64,000 nt of DNA from NCBI GenBank assembly GCA_035506135.1, contig DATJPY010000088.1:62001-126000 (forward strand). The letters run 5' to 3'. The notes beneath the pieces are model-generated. The model did not search any database, was not told where the DNA came from, and was given only the letters and a program-made list of their open reading frames with translations. Each line of letters begins with the position of its first letter. The first letter of the stretch is position 1. Below are positions 1 through 7,380 of the stretch, piece after piece. The translations under genes were made by a program, and so were the position numbers. The DNA comes from DATJPY01 sp035506135 (GTDB lineage Bacteria; Myxococcota_A; UBA9160; PR03).

Positions 1-901
1 TGATGCCGACGATGCTCCGGTTGCCCTCGGCCACCTGGGCCGCCACCGCCCGCCCCACGAGCGGCTGGCGCGACGGGTCCTTCTCGCTGTTGGCGTGACT
101 GCAGTCGACGACGACCCGGTCCGGAAGGCCCGCGCGGCCGAGCGCCACGCCCACCGCGGCGAGGCTCTCGGCGTCATAGTTGGGGCCGTTCGTGCCGCCG
201 CGCAGGATCACGTGGCAGTCCGGGTTGCCGCGCGTGGAGACGATTGCCGCGACGCCCTGCTTGGTCACCGAGAGGAAGTGGTGGGGGTGGGCGGCGGAGC
301 GGATCGCGTCGATCGCGATCTGCACGTTGCCGTCGGTCCCGTTCTTGAAGCCCACGGGCATCGAGAGGCCCGAGGCGAGCTCCCGGTGCACCTGGCTCTC
401 CGAGGTGCGCGCGCCGATGGCGCCCCAGGAGACGAGGTCGGCGATGAACTGCGGCGAGATCGGATCGAGGAACTCCGAGCCTGCCGGGAGCCCCATCTCG
501 GCCACGTCGAGCAGGAAGCGCCGCGCGCGGTGCAGGCCCTCGTTGATCGCGAAGCTCTCGTCGAGGTGCGGGTCGTTGATCAGGCCCTTCCAGCCGACGA
601 TGGTGCGCGGCTTCTCGAAGTACACGCGCATCAGGACCAGGAGCTCGGCCGCGCGCTGGTCGGCGACGGCCCGAAGCCGACGCGCATAGTCGAGCGCCGC
701 GGCGGGGTCGTGCACGGAGCAGGGGCCGCACACCACCATCAGCCGGTCGTCCTCGCCGCGAAGGATCTGCGCGATCTCCTCGCGCCCGCGCGCCACCGTC
801 TCGCTGCTCTTCTCGCCGATCGGAAGCTCTTCCATCAGGATCGCGGGTGGGATGAGCGGCCGCAGCTCGGCGATGCGGAGATCGTCGGTCTCGTGGATCA
901 T
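1..901 (-). CDS. aroG: 3-deoxy-7-phosphoheptulonate synthase (DAHP synthase, class I, AroG/F/H type), 3' end cut by the window
   Basis: Condenses phosphoenolpyruvate and erythrose 4-phosphate, the first step of the shikimate pathway. The reverse strand reads open from ATG at 899-901 to the window edge, about 300 residues of a usual 350, so roughly 50 C-terminal residues are missing. Hallmarks of the AroG family are visible: VCGPCSVHD near residues 57-65 (metal-binding Cys) and RVYFEKPRTIVGWKG near 92-106 (PEP-binding Lys/Arg), then GSEFLDPISPQ and CSHANSEKDP. The start overlaps the pdxT stop by 4 nt (ATGA), so it is probably co-translated with the B6 genes; erythrose 4-phosphate is also used by the other B6 pathway, but that link is only suggestive. 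Which AroG/F/H feedback type it is cannot be told. Confidence 0.93.
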   Translation of the reverse strand, partial: MIHETDDLRIAELRPLIPPAILMEELPIGEKSSETVARGREEIAQILRGEDDRLMVVCGPCSVHDPAAALDYARRLRAVADQRAAELLVLMRVYFEKPRTIVGWKGLINDPHLDESFAINEGLHRARRFLLDVAEMGLPAGSEFLDPISPQFIADLVSWGAIGARTSESQVHRELASGLSMPVGFKNGTDGNVQIAIDAIRSAAHPHHFLSVTKQGVAAIVSTRGNPDCHVILRGGTNGPNYDAESLAAVGVALGRAGLPDRVVVDCSHANSEKDPSRQPLVGRAVAAQVAEGNRSIVGI

Positions 902-1539
902 GAGGGCCCTCGGGCCGGAGCGTAGCCCTCCGCCATCGCCAGCAAGAGACCGTGCACGCGCGGATCGTCGGTCAGCTCCGGGTGGAACGTCGCCACGAGC
1001 CGCCGACCCTGCCGCAGCAGCACCGGCTCGCCGTCGACGCGCGCTAGCACCTCCACCGCGGGCCCCGGGTCGCGCAGGCGCGGCGCGCGGATGAAGACGC
1101 AGCGCATCCCCTCGAGGCCGGCCGCGGCGCCCGGATCGACGGGCGCCGCGAACGAGTCGACCTGGGTGCCGTAGGCGTTGCGCACCGCGACCACGTCGAC
1201 CAGCCCGAGGCTCGGGACCGGGTGGTTCAGCACCGCGCGCGCCATCAGGATCGCGCCCGCACAGGTGCCGAGCACCGGGCGGCCGGACTCGGCGAAGGCG
1301 CGCAGGGGCTCGTAGAGCCCGAGGCGCTCGAGGCCCTTCGAGATCGTGGTGCTCTCGCCGCCCGGCAGCACCAGCGCGTCGCACCCGTCGAGGTCCTTCT
1401 CGGCGCGCACGAGCCGGGCCGCGGCGCCCGCGCGCGCGAGCGCCGCCGCGTGTGCCTCCACGTCGCCCTGGAGCGCCAGGATGCCGACCTCATGAACCGG
1501 AGGGCCAGGCGCTGCGCGCCCTGCTGTCCTCTGCGTCAC
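898..1539 (-). CDS. pdxT: Pyridoxal 5'-phosphate synthase glutaminase subunit PdxT
   Basis: Class I glutaminase that feeds ammonia to PdxS in the DXP-independent vitamin B6 pathway. About 213 residues. The family start ILALQGDVEAH, the oxyanion/substrate segment LPGGESTT, the nucleophile motif GTCAGAILMA and the His/Glu pair in TFHPEL are all present. The only sensible in-frame start is GTG at 1537-1539, which shares one base with the pdxS stop (TAGTG). This gives about 16 residues more than usual before the conserved GILALQG; those extra residues are encoded by one copy of the 36-nt repeat family at 1489-1524. An ATG near 1493 is in another frame. The two-gene pair with pdxS makes the assignment secure; the exact start is less so. 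Confidence 0.93.
   Translation of the reverse strand: MTQRTAGRAAPGPPVHEVGILALQGDVEAHAAALARAGAAARLVRAEKDLDGCDALVLPGGESTTISKGLERLGLYEPLRAFAESGRPVLGTCAGAILMARAVLNHPVPSLGLVDVVAVRNAYGTQVDSFAAPVDPGAAAGLEGMRCVFIRAPRLRDPGPAVEVLARVDGEPVLLRQGRRLVATFHPELTDDPRVHGLLLAMAEGYAPARGPS
1489..1524 (-). repeat. 36-nt dispersed repeat, family 1, single copy inside the 5' end of pdxT
   Basis: On the minus strand this carries the family core GGCGCGCAGCGCCTGGCCCT, also found at 7296-7367 and 49973-50044 and in a diverged form at 9697-9732. The trailing part differs from the other copies. It is read as part of PdxT between the GTG start and the first conserved motif. Confidence 0.75.
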
Positions 1540-2453
1540 TACCAGCCCCGGTTGGCGAGGCGCTGGGCCTCGGCGAGCGTCGACATCTCGATGCCCTCCA
1601 TCGCCTTGCCGAGGCCGCGGCAGGCGTCGAGCACCGCCTTCGGGTCGTCCCAGTGCGTGCACGCCCGCACCACGGCGCGGGCGCGCGCCGGCGGGTCGGC
1701 GCTCTTGAAGATGCCCGAGCCTACGAACACCGCCTCGGCCCCGAGCGCCCGACACAGCGCCGCGTCGGGCGGGGTCGCCACGCCGCCCGCCGCGAAGTTC
1801 GGGACGGGGAGCCGCCCGGTCTCGGCGACCCGGCGCACCAGATCGAGCGGAGCGCCGAGCTCCTTGGCGCGGGTCGGCAGCTCCTCGGGAGGCGCAGCCG
1901 CCAGCTTGCGGATCTCGCCCACGACGGCGCGCAGGTGGCGCACCGCCTCCACGATGTTGCCGCTGCCGGCCTCGCCCTTGGTGCGGATCATCGCCGCGCC
2001 CTCGGCGATGCGGCGCAACGCCTCGCCGAGATTGCGCGCGCCGCACACGAACGGCGAGCGGAAGTCGTGCTTCCAGACGTGGTGCTCCTCGTCGGCCGGC
2101 GTCAGCACCTCGCTCTCGTCGATGAAGTCGACGCCGAGCGCCTCGAGCACGCGCGCCTCGACCAGGTGTCCGATCCGCACCTTTGCCATCACCGGGATCG
2201 ACACCGTCTTCTGGATCGCCTCGATCACCTCGACCGCCGCCATGCGCGCGACGCCGCCCTCGCGACGGATGTCGGCGGGCACGCGCTCGAGCGCCATCAC
2301 CGCGGCGGCGCCGGCGTCCTCGGCGATGCGCGCCTGCTCGGGCGTGGTCACGTCCATGATCACGCCTCCCTTCAGCATCTCAGCGAGGCCGACCTTCAGC
2401 TCGAAGGCGTCCGCCCCGCTCCGACCCTGGCCGTTCGACCGCTGCTCGCTCAT
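1539..2453 (-). CDS. pdxS: Pyridoxal 5'-phosphate synthase lyase subunit PdxS (SNZ family)
   Basis: Builds PLP from ribose 5-phosphate, glyceraldehyde 3-phosphate and ammonia; twelve subunits bind twelve PdxT. The 304 residues match the family length closely. Visible are the strand with catalytic Asp (GGVIMDVTTPEQA), the EDAGAAAVMALERVPADIR segment, the first Schiff-base Lys in PVMAKVRIGH and the second in MIRTKGEAGSGN, and the phosphate-binding FAAGGVATPPDAA near the C-terminus. ATG at 2451-2453 follows a strong AGGAGG-type ribosome site. It lies 12 nt after the pdxR-like gene and overlaps pdxT by one base, so all three are likely one transcript. Confidence 0.97.
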   Translation of the reverse strand: MSEQRSNGQGRSGADAFELKVGLAEMLKGGVIMDVTTPEQARIAEDAGAAAVMALERVPADIRREGGVARMAAVEVIEAIQKTVSIPVMAKVRIGHLVEARVLEALGVDFIDESEVLTPADEEHHVWKHDFRSPFVCGARNLGEALRRIAEGAAMIRTKGEAGSGNIVEAVRHLRAVVGEIRKLAAAPPEELPTRAKELGAPLDLVRRVAETGRLPVPNFAAGGVATPPDAALCRALGAEAVFVGSGIFKSADPPARARAVVRACTHWDDPKAVLDACRGLGKAMEGIEMSTLAEAQRLANRGW

Positions 2454-2465
2454 GACTCCTCCTCT

Positions 2466-3953
2466 CTAGACGTTGATGCCCAGGTCCGCCGCGGCGCCGC
2501 CGCCCGCGCGCAGCCGCTCGCGGACCACGCCGCCGAGAGCGGCGATGCCGCTCCGGATCTCGTCCTCGCCGGCGAGCGCCAGCGAGAGCCGGAGCCCGCT
2601 CGAGGGGCGCCGGTCGTGGCGGAACTGGAAGCCGGGCGCGAACACGACGCCGCTGCGCACCGCATCCGGCAGCAGATCGGCCGTGTCGATGCCTCCCGGC
2701 AGCTCCACCCACACCTGCAGACCGCCCTCGGGCGTCGTCCATCGCGTGCCCTCCGGCATCTCGCGCGCGAGCGCCTCGAGCAGCACGTCGCGCCGCCGCA
2801 GCAGCGCGCGCCGCACGCGCCCGAGATGGCGGTCGTAGCCGCCGCTCGCGGCGAAGTCCGCGAGCGCCGCCTGCAGCACGAGCGCGCCGCCGAGGTCCGT
2901 CGCCTGCTTGAGCGCGAGCAGCGCCTCGACCAGGCGCTCGCCCGCGCTGATGCATCCGACGCGCGCGCCCGGGAAGAGCGACTTCGAGAACGAGAAGAGC
3001 TGCACCACGAGGCCGCGCTCGTCGAGCGCCGCAAGCGGAGGCACCGGCCTCCCCGCGTACCGCAGGTCCATCTCGTAGGCGTCCTCGATGACGGGCTTGC
3101 CGGCGCGCGCTGCGAGCGCGAGGAGGGCGCGTCGGTGCGCGATCGACGTCGTCGTGCCGAGCGGGTTGTGGAAGGTCGGCATCGTGTAGAGGAGCTTCAC
3201 CTCGGAGCGCTCGAGCGCGCGCTCGAGGGCGGCGAGGTCGGGCTCGCCATCGCGGATCGGCACCGGCACCGCGCGCAGCCCGAGCGCGACCAGCGCGCCG
3301 AGCACGTTGTGGTAGGTCGGCTCCTCCACCGCCACCGCGTCGCCCGGCGCGGCGAACAGGCGAAGCGCCAGCGCGATGCCCTCGGTTGCGCCCTGCGTCA
3401 CCGCGATCGATCCCGCGCCGACCCGCATGCCCGCCGCGCGCAGCCGCTCGGCCATGACCTCGCGCAGCTTCGGGTGCCCCTGCGCCGTGCCGTAGCGAAG
3501 GAGATCGCTTCCACCCTGCGCCAGCGCGCGCCCGAGCGCGCGGCGGAACTCGGTCACCGGGTAGAGCTTCGGATCGGGCAGGAGCGCATGCAGCGGCACG
3601 GCGTCCGACGGCGCCGCGTAGCGCGGGCGCGTGCGATCGAGCTCGAGAAGCCGCTCGACCGCGGGCGCGAGCGGCGGCTCGATCGGCTCGGGCGCGGCGG
3701 CGTGCGCGGGTCGCCGCACGAACGTACCCCGCCCGACGGTCGACTCGAGGAGGCCCGCCCGCGCCAGCTCCTCGTAGGCGAGCGCGACCGTGTCTCGATT
3801 GACCGCCAGCCGACCCGCGAGCTCGCGGATCGTCGGCAGCCGGTCGCCCGCGGCGAGGCGCCCGCCCTCGATCTCCGCACGGAAGTGCGCCGCGATCTGC
3901 TGGTAGACCGGCGAGGCCACGCCCTCGGAGCCTCGATCGAGCGAGATCTGCAT
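2466..3953 (-). CDS. pdxR: MocR/PdxR-type regulator: GntR winged helix fused to class I aminotransferase domain
   Basis: A 495-residue two-domain regulator. Residues about 10-75 form a GntR winged helix-turn-helix (VYQQIAAHFRAEIEGGRL, LPTIRELAGRLAVNRDTV). Residues about 110-490 have the fold of a PLP-dependent aminotransferase, with the Schiff-base Lys region SFSKSLFPGARVG. In this family the second domain senses PLP or aldimines and the first binds DNA. Position directly upstream of pdxS on the same strand strongly suggests it controls B6 synthesis (PdxR). In many bacteria pdxR is divergent from pdxST; here it leads the operon. Repeats just upstream (3990-4061) are candidate operators. Another MocR specificity is possible but unlikely given context. 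Confidence 0.88.
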   Translation of the reverse strand: MQISLDRGSEGVASPVYQQIAAHFRAEIEGGRLAAGDRLPTIRELAGRLAVNRDTVALAYEELARAGLLESTVGRGTFVRRPAHAAAPEPIEPPLAPAVERLLELDRTRPRYAAPSDAVPLHALLPDPKLYPVTEFRRALGRALAQGGSDLLRYGTAQGHPKLREVMAERLRAAGMRVGAGSIAVTQGATEGIALALRLFAAPGDAVAVEEPTYHNVLGALVALGLRAVPVPIRDGEPDLAALERALERSEVKLLYTMPTFHNPLGTTTSIAHRRALLALAARAGKPVIEDAYEMDLRYAGRPVPPLAALDERGLVVQLFSFSKSLFPGARVGCISAGERLVEALLALKQATDLGGALVLQAALADFAASGGYDRHLGRVRRALLRRRDVLLEALAREMPEGTRWTTPEGGLQVWVELPGGIDTADLLPDAVRSGVVFAPGFQFRHDRRPSSGLRLSLALAGEDEIRSGIAALGGVVRERLRAGGGAAADLGINV

Positions 3954-3989
3954 GGAGGGGGAGTCTACCGATCAGCCAATCCCCCAGTC

Positions 3990-4061
3990 AACCAGTTCAA
4001 TCTTTACGAATAGCCATTGGATTCTATCAAATTAACCAGGTCAATCTGGATTGAACTGGTT
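3990..4061. promoter_or_regulatory. Candidate PdxR operator: two direct and one inverted 13-nt repeats upstream of pdxR
   Basis: AACCAGTTCAATC at 3990-4002 is repeated with one mismatch as AACCAGGTCAATC at 4034-4046, 44 nt further. A perfect inverted copy, GATTGAACTGGTT, lies at 4049-4061. The segment is clearly more AT-rich than its surroundings, as expected for a promoter. MocR regulators studied so far commonly bind paired repeats near their own gene, so autoregulation and control of pdxST is the natural reading. The inverted copy also encodes the last residues of Pth (MNQFNPD), so coding constraint may explain part of it. Confidence 0.5.
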
Positions 4062-4613
4062 CATCGCAGGCTCCACGCCCTGGTCGATGATCGCCTCGAG
4101 CGCGTCGGCCGCCGCGCCGAGCCGCTCGCCGAGCGAGGCGGCCTCCGCGGGGTCGAACGGAGCGAGCACGTAGTCGACGGAGTCGACGCCCGGAGGCGGC
4201 CGCCCGATGCCGAAGCGCACGCGCGGGAAGTCGCTCCGCCCCAGGCGCTCCTGGATGTCGGCGAGCCCGCGGTGGCCGCCCGCGCCGCCGCCCGCCCGGA
4301 TGCGGAGTCGCCCGAACGGCAGGTCGAGGTCGTCGTAGGCGACGACCAGATCCTGCGCCGGATCGAGCGGACCGAACGCAGCGAGCGCCGCGGCGACCGA
4401 GCGCCCGGAGGCGTTCATGAAGGTGAGCGGCGCGAGCAGCGCAACGCGCTCGCCGCGCACCTCGCCGCGGCCGAGCCGCGCCTCCAGGCGGCCCGCGACC
4501 CCGAGCGCGATCCCGTGGCGCTCCGCGAGGCGCTCGAGGATCCGCACGCCGGCGTTGTGGCGCGTGTCGGCGTACTCGGGCCCGGGGTTGCCGAGCCCGA
4601 CCACCAGCTTCAC
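4041..4613 (-). CDS. pth: Peptidyl-tRNA hydrolase
   Basis: Cleaves the ester bond of peptidyl-tRNA released from stalled ribosomes, in the cytoplasm. The 190 residues match family length. The N-terminal VVGLGNPGPEYADTRHNAG holds the family signature with the catalytic His20-type residue and the Asn needed for substrate binding, followed by LTFMNASGRSV and YDDLDLPFGRLRIR. The start is GTG at 4611-4613, 9 nt after the rplY stop. The order prs-rplY-pth is a common conserved arrangement. Its C-terminal codons double as part of the inverted repeat upstream of pdxR. Confidence 0.97.
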   Translation of the reverse strand: MKLVVGLGNPGPEYADTRHNAGVRILERLAERHGIALGVAGRLEARLGRGEVRGERVALLAPLTFMNASGRSVAAALAAFGPLDPAQDLVVAYDDLDLPFGRLRIRAGGGAGGHRGLADIQERLGRSDFPRVRFGIGRPPPGVDSVDYVLAPFDPAEAASLGERLGAAADALEAIIDQGVEPAMNQFNPD

Positions 4614-4622
4614 GCCGGCGCT

Positions 4623-5288
4623 CTACTCCTCGCTCTCTGCCGGCTCGGCCGGCGCGGCGGCAGGCGCCTCGCCCTCCACCGGCACCTCGGCGGCGGCGAC
4701 CGCCTCGGTGGCGGGCGCCTCCTCGGCGGCGGGCACCGCGACGTGGGCGACGCCGAGCTCCGGGTCGGTGACGAGCTGCACGTCCGGCGGCAGCTTCAGG
4801 TCGCTCACGTGGAGCGTGTCGTTGATCTCCATCTCCGAGACGTCGAGCTCGATCGACTCGGGGATCGAACGCGGGAGGCACTCGATCCGCACCTCGCGCA
4901 GGATGTGGTCGAGCACGCCGCCCTGCTCGATGCCCTTCGGCTTCCCGACCAGGTGCACCGGGACGTCCACCTCGATCGCGCGCGTGAGATCGACCTGGTA
5001 GAGATCGACGTGGGTGATGGCGCCGCGCAGCGGATCCCGCTGCAGCTCCTTCACCAGCGCCACGGTGGTGCCGAGGTCGCTGCGGCCTTCGACGCTGACG
5101 TCGAGGAGCGCGTTGAGGCCGCCGGCGCGAAGGATGCGCTCCAGCGCGCGCGGGTCGAGCGCGAGCGGGAGCGTGTCGCGGCCGCGGCCGTAGAGGACGG
5201 CCGGGATGCGGCCCGCGGCGCGCAGCTTGCGCGCGACACCCTTGCCGGTGCCCTCGCGAGCCTGCACCAGGAGTGCGTTCTCGGACAC
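4623..5288 (-). CDS. rplY: Large ribosomal subunit protein bL25 (CTC/TL5 long form)
   Basis: Binds 5S rRNA in the large ribosomal subunit. About 221 residues, the long form with an N-terminal 5S-binding domain (LVQAREGTGKGVARKLRAAG, IPAVLYG) and a C-terminal beta domain (EVDVPVHLVGKPKGI, DISEMEIN-like DVSEMEINDTLHVSDL). The tail after about residue 190 is an Ala/Glu/Pro-rich low-complexity stretch typical of this form. GTG at 5286-5288 is preceded by GGAGAG and matches the conserved N-terminus; upstream in-frame codons read through the prs gene and are not credible. Confidence 0.95.
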   Translation of the reverse strand: MSENALLVQAREGTGKGVARKLRAAGRIPAVLYGRGRDTLPLALDPRALERILRAGGLNALLDVSVEGRSDLGTTVALVKELQRDPLRGAITHVDLYQVDLTRAIEVDVPVHLVGKPKGIEQGGVLDHILREVRIECLPRSIPESIELDVSEMEINDTLHVSDLKLPPDVQLVTDPELGVAHVAVPAAEEAPATEAVAAAEVPVEGEAPAAAPAEPAESEE

Positions 5289-5298
5289 GGAATCTCTC

Positions 5299-6237
5299 CT
5301 ACACGAAGAGGGAGCTGACGCTCTCCTCGTTGGTGATGCGCCGGATCGCCTCGCCCAGCAGGTTTGCGATCGACGCCACGTGGATCCGCCCGGAGGCGTG
5401 CGCCTCCTCGGCGAGCGGGATCGTGTCGGTGACGACCAGGTCCTCGAGGTCGGAACTCTTGATCCGGTCGAGCGCGGGACCGGAGAGCACCGGGTGCGTG
5501 ATGGCGGCGTAGACGCTGCGGGCGCCGGCGTCCTTGAGCGCACGGGCCGCCTCGGTGAGCGTCCCGGCCGTGTCGACCATGTCGTCGACGATCACGCACC
5601 TCTGGCCCTTCACGTCGCCGACGATGTGCATGATCTTCGCGACGTTGGCCGCCTCGCGGCGTTTGTCGATGATGGCGAGCCGCGCGTCGAGGCGCTTGGC
5701 GTAGGCGCGCGCTCGCTCGACGCCGCCGGCGTCGGGCGAGATGATGCAGATGTCGGAGCCGAAGCGCTCGCGGATCGCCGGCAGCAGGACCGGCGTCGCG
5801 TAGAGGTTGTCGACCGGGATGTTGAAGAAGCCCTGGATCTGTCCGGCGTGCAGGTCGAGGCAGAGCACGCGGTCCGTGCCGGCCGTCGAGATGAGATCGG
5901 CCACGAGCTTCGCGGTGATGGGGACGCGCGGCGCGACCTTGCGATCCTGCCGCGCGTAGCCGTAGTACGGGATCACGGCCGTCACGCGCCGCGCCGACGA
6001 GCGGCGCAGCGCGTCGATCATGATCAGGAGCTCCATCAGGTGGCGGTTGGCCGGGTTGCAGGTCGACTGCAGCACGAAGCAGTCGAGTCCGCGCACGTTC
6101 TCGTTGATCTCGACGGAGATCTCGCCGTCGCTGAAGGTGTTGACGGCGGCCGCCCCGGGCAGCACGCCGAGATAGCTGGTCACGGCCCGCGCCAGGGTCG
6201 GGTTCGAGTTGCCGTGGAAGAGCTTCATTCCCAGCAT
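5299..6237 (-). CDS. prs: Ribose-phosphate pyrophosphokinase (PRPP synthetase)
   Basis: Makes PRPP from ribose 5-phosphate and ATP for nucleotide, His and Trp synthesis. The 312 residues match class I enzymes. Visible motifs are the N-terminal LFHGNSNPTLA, FSDGEISVEINENVRG, the subunit region PYYGYARQDRK (catalytic flexible-loop Arg/Lys nearby), the metal-binding LDLHAGQIQGFF, and the PRPP-binding loop VIVDDMVDTAGTL. The start may be ATG at 6237 or three codons later (MKLFHG). It follows the tRNA-Gln gene and precedes rplY by about 10 nt. Confidence 0.97.
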   Translation of the reverse strand: MLGMKLFHGNSNPTLARAVTSYLGVLPGAAAVNTFSDGEISVEINENVRGLDCFVLQSTCNPANRHLMELLIMIDALRRSSARRVTAVIPYYGYARQDRKVAPRVPITAKLVADLISTAGTDRVLCLDLHAGQIQGFFNIPVDNLYATPVLLPAIRERFGSDICIISPDAGGVERARAYAKRLDARLAIIDKRREAANVAKIMHIVGDVKGQRCVIVDDMVDTAGTLTEAARALKDAGARSVYAAITHPVLSGPALDRIKSSDLEDLVVTDTIPLAEEAHASGRIHVASIANLLGEAIRRITNEESVSSLFV

Positions 6238-6286
6238 CGGCTGGCCTCATCTCGCTCGGGCCTTCTGGCTCTCTTCGGGCTCTGGG

Positions 6287-6357
6287 CTGGGGCGGGAGGA
6301 TTCGAACCTCCACACACGGCTCCAAAGGCCGCTGTCCTACCGTTAGACGACGCCCCA
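6287..6357 (-). tRNA. tRNA-Gln (anticodon TTG)
   Basis: The minus strand folds as a full cloverleaf: 7-bp acceptor stem TGGGGCG/CGCCCCA, D arm with GTC-TAACGGTAG-GAC, anticodon arm GCGGC-CTTTGGA-GCCGT with anticodon TTG, a short variable loop and T arm GGAGG-TTCGAAT-CCTCC. The discriminator base is G, as in other glutamine tRNAs, and CCA is not encoded. The first 15 nt of the tRNA are also the last codons and stop of ispE. Confidence 0.97.
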
Positions 6358-7380
6358 CGACGCGAGCGCTCGACCCACGTGAACCCGGTCCGAAGCCTCG
6401 AAGCGGCTCCGCCCCGCCGCGATCTCGGCGCTCCGCAGGTCGCGGAACACACCGAAAACGCTCGGGCCGCTTCCCGACATGCCCACCGCCCTCGCTCCCG
6501 ATCGCTCGATCTCGCCCCGCAGCCGCCCGATCGCCGGCTGGAGCCGGCTCGCCACCGCCTCGAGGTCGTTCGCGAGCAGGGCTCTGAGCTCCCGATCGCC
6601 CGCCGGAGCGCCGACCGGCGCAACGACCGGAGCGGCAGCGAGGACCCGCTCCGGGGACGCGATTCGCTGCGGGTCCGAAGGAAGCGCGAGATTACGGCCG
6701 GGCGCCGAGGGCGTCAACGCGGGCGACGGGTGCGCGGCCGCCTCGCGGTCCCACGCCTCGAAGACCGCCCGGGTCGCGAGCGGCCGGGCCGGCGTCACCA
6801 CCAGGACCGGGAGCTCGGGCCAGCCCGGAATCGGCTCGATCCGCTCGCCGATCCCGGCGACGCGCGCCGGCCGGGGGTCGAGGAAGAAGGGCACGTCGGC
6901 CCCGAGATCGAGGGCGAGCCGGCGGATCGCCTCCGGTCCCAGGGCCCCGGGAAAGACGGTGGCCAGGACGCGCAGCAACGCGGCCGCGTCGCTCGATCCG
7001 CCGCCGAGCCCGGCGCCCACGGGGATCCGCTTCTCGAGGACGATCCCGACCGACGCCCGCAGCCCGGCGGCGTCGAGGAAGGCGCGGGCCGCCCGCGCGG
7101 CGAGGTTGCGCTCGGGGTCGGCGAGCTCGGCAGAGCCGCCGTCGACGCGGAGCGAGATGCCCGACCCATCCGGGTCGACCCGGACCTCGAGTCGGTCCTC
7201 GAGGTCGAGCGGCACGAACACGCTCTCCAGCAGGTGATAGCCGTCGGCGCGGCGCCCGACGATGCGCAGCCCGAGGTTGAGCTTGGCGGGCGCCCGCATG
7301 GCGCGCAGCGCCTGGCCCTCAGAATCAACAGGCATGGCGCGCAGCGCCTGGCCCTCAGAATCAACAGGCTTGGCGATCAT
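6343..7380 (-). CDS. ispE: 4-diphosphocytidyl-2-C-methyl-D-erythritol kinase
   Basis: GHMP kinase that phosphorylates CDP-ME in the MEP isoprenoid pathway. Conserved family start PAKLNLGLRIVGRRADGYH, ATP loop PVGAGLGGGSSDAAALL near residue 120, and C-terminal MSGSGPSVFGVF. From ATG at 7380 the protein has 345 residues, and residues about 5-28 are two copies of the 12-residue unit PVDSEGQALRAM, encoded by a 36-nt tandem repeat. That ATG overlaps the stop of the upstream gene (ATGA), which argues for its use. ATG at 7297-7299, right before the conserved motif, is the alternative and would leave the repeats in an untranslated spacer. The stop lies inside the tRNA-Gln gene. Confidence 0.93.
   Translation of the reverse strand: MIAKPVDSEGQALRAMPVDSEGQALRAMRAPAKLNLGLRIVGRRADGYHLLESVFVPLDLEDRLEVRVDPDGSGISLRVDGGSAELADPERNLAARAARAFLDAAGLRASVGIVLEKRIPVGAGLGGGSSDAAALLRVLATVFPGALGPEAIRRLALDLGADVPFFLDPRPARVAGIGERIEPIPGWPELPVLVVTPARPLATRAVFEAWDREAAAHPSPALTPSAPGRNLALPSDPQRIASPERVLAAAPVVAPVGAPAGDRELRALLANDLEAVASRLQPAIGRLRGEIERSGARAVGMSGSGPSVFGVFRDLRSAEIAAGRSRFEASDRVHVGRALASWGVV
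7296..7367 (-). repeat. Two perfect tandem 36-nt repeats, family 1, at the 5' end of ispE
   Basis: Units 7296-7331 and 7332-7367 are identical. As given on the plus strand each begins GCATGGCGCGCAGCGCCTGG and ends CCCTCAGAATCAACAG. At 36 nt the unit is a multiple of three and has no stop in the ispE frame. The plus-strand text of the core matches the copy at 49973-50044. Confidence 0.9.

Noticed and set aside
1452..4013. Very long plus-strand open frame of about 850 codons over pdxT, pdxS and pdxR
   Set aside because: Antisense to three well-supported genes; composition (His/Arg/Asp/Ala-rich) is the mirror of GC-rich codons and matches no family.
7296..7367. CRISPR-like array
   Set aside because: The units are directly adjacent with no spacers, and no cas gene is in the window.
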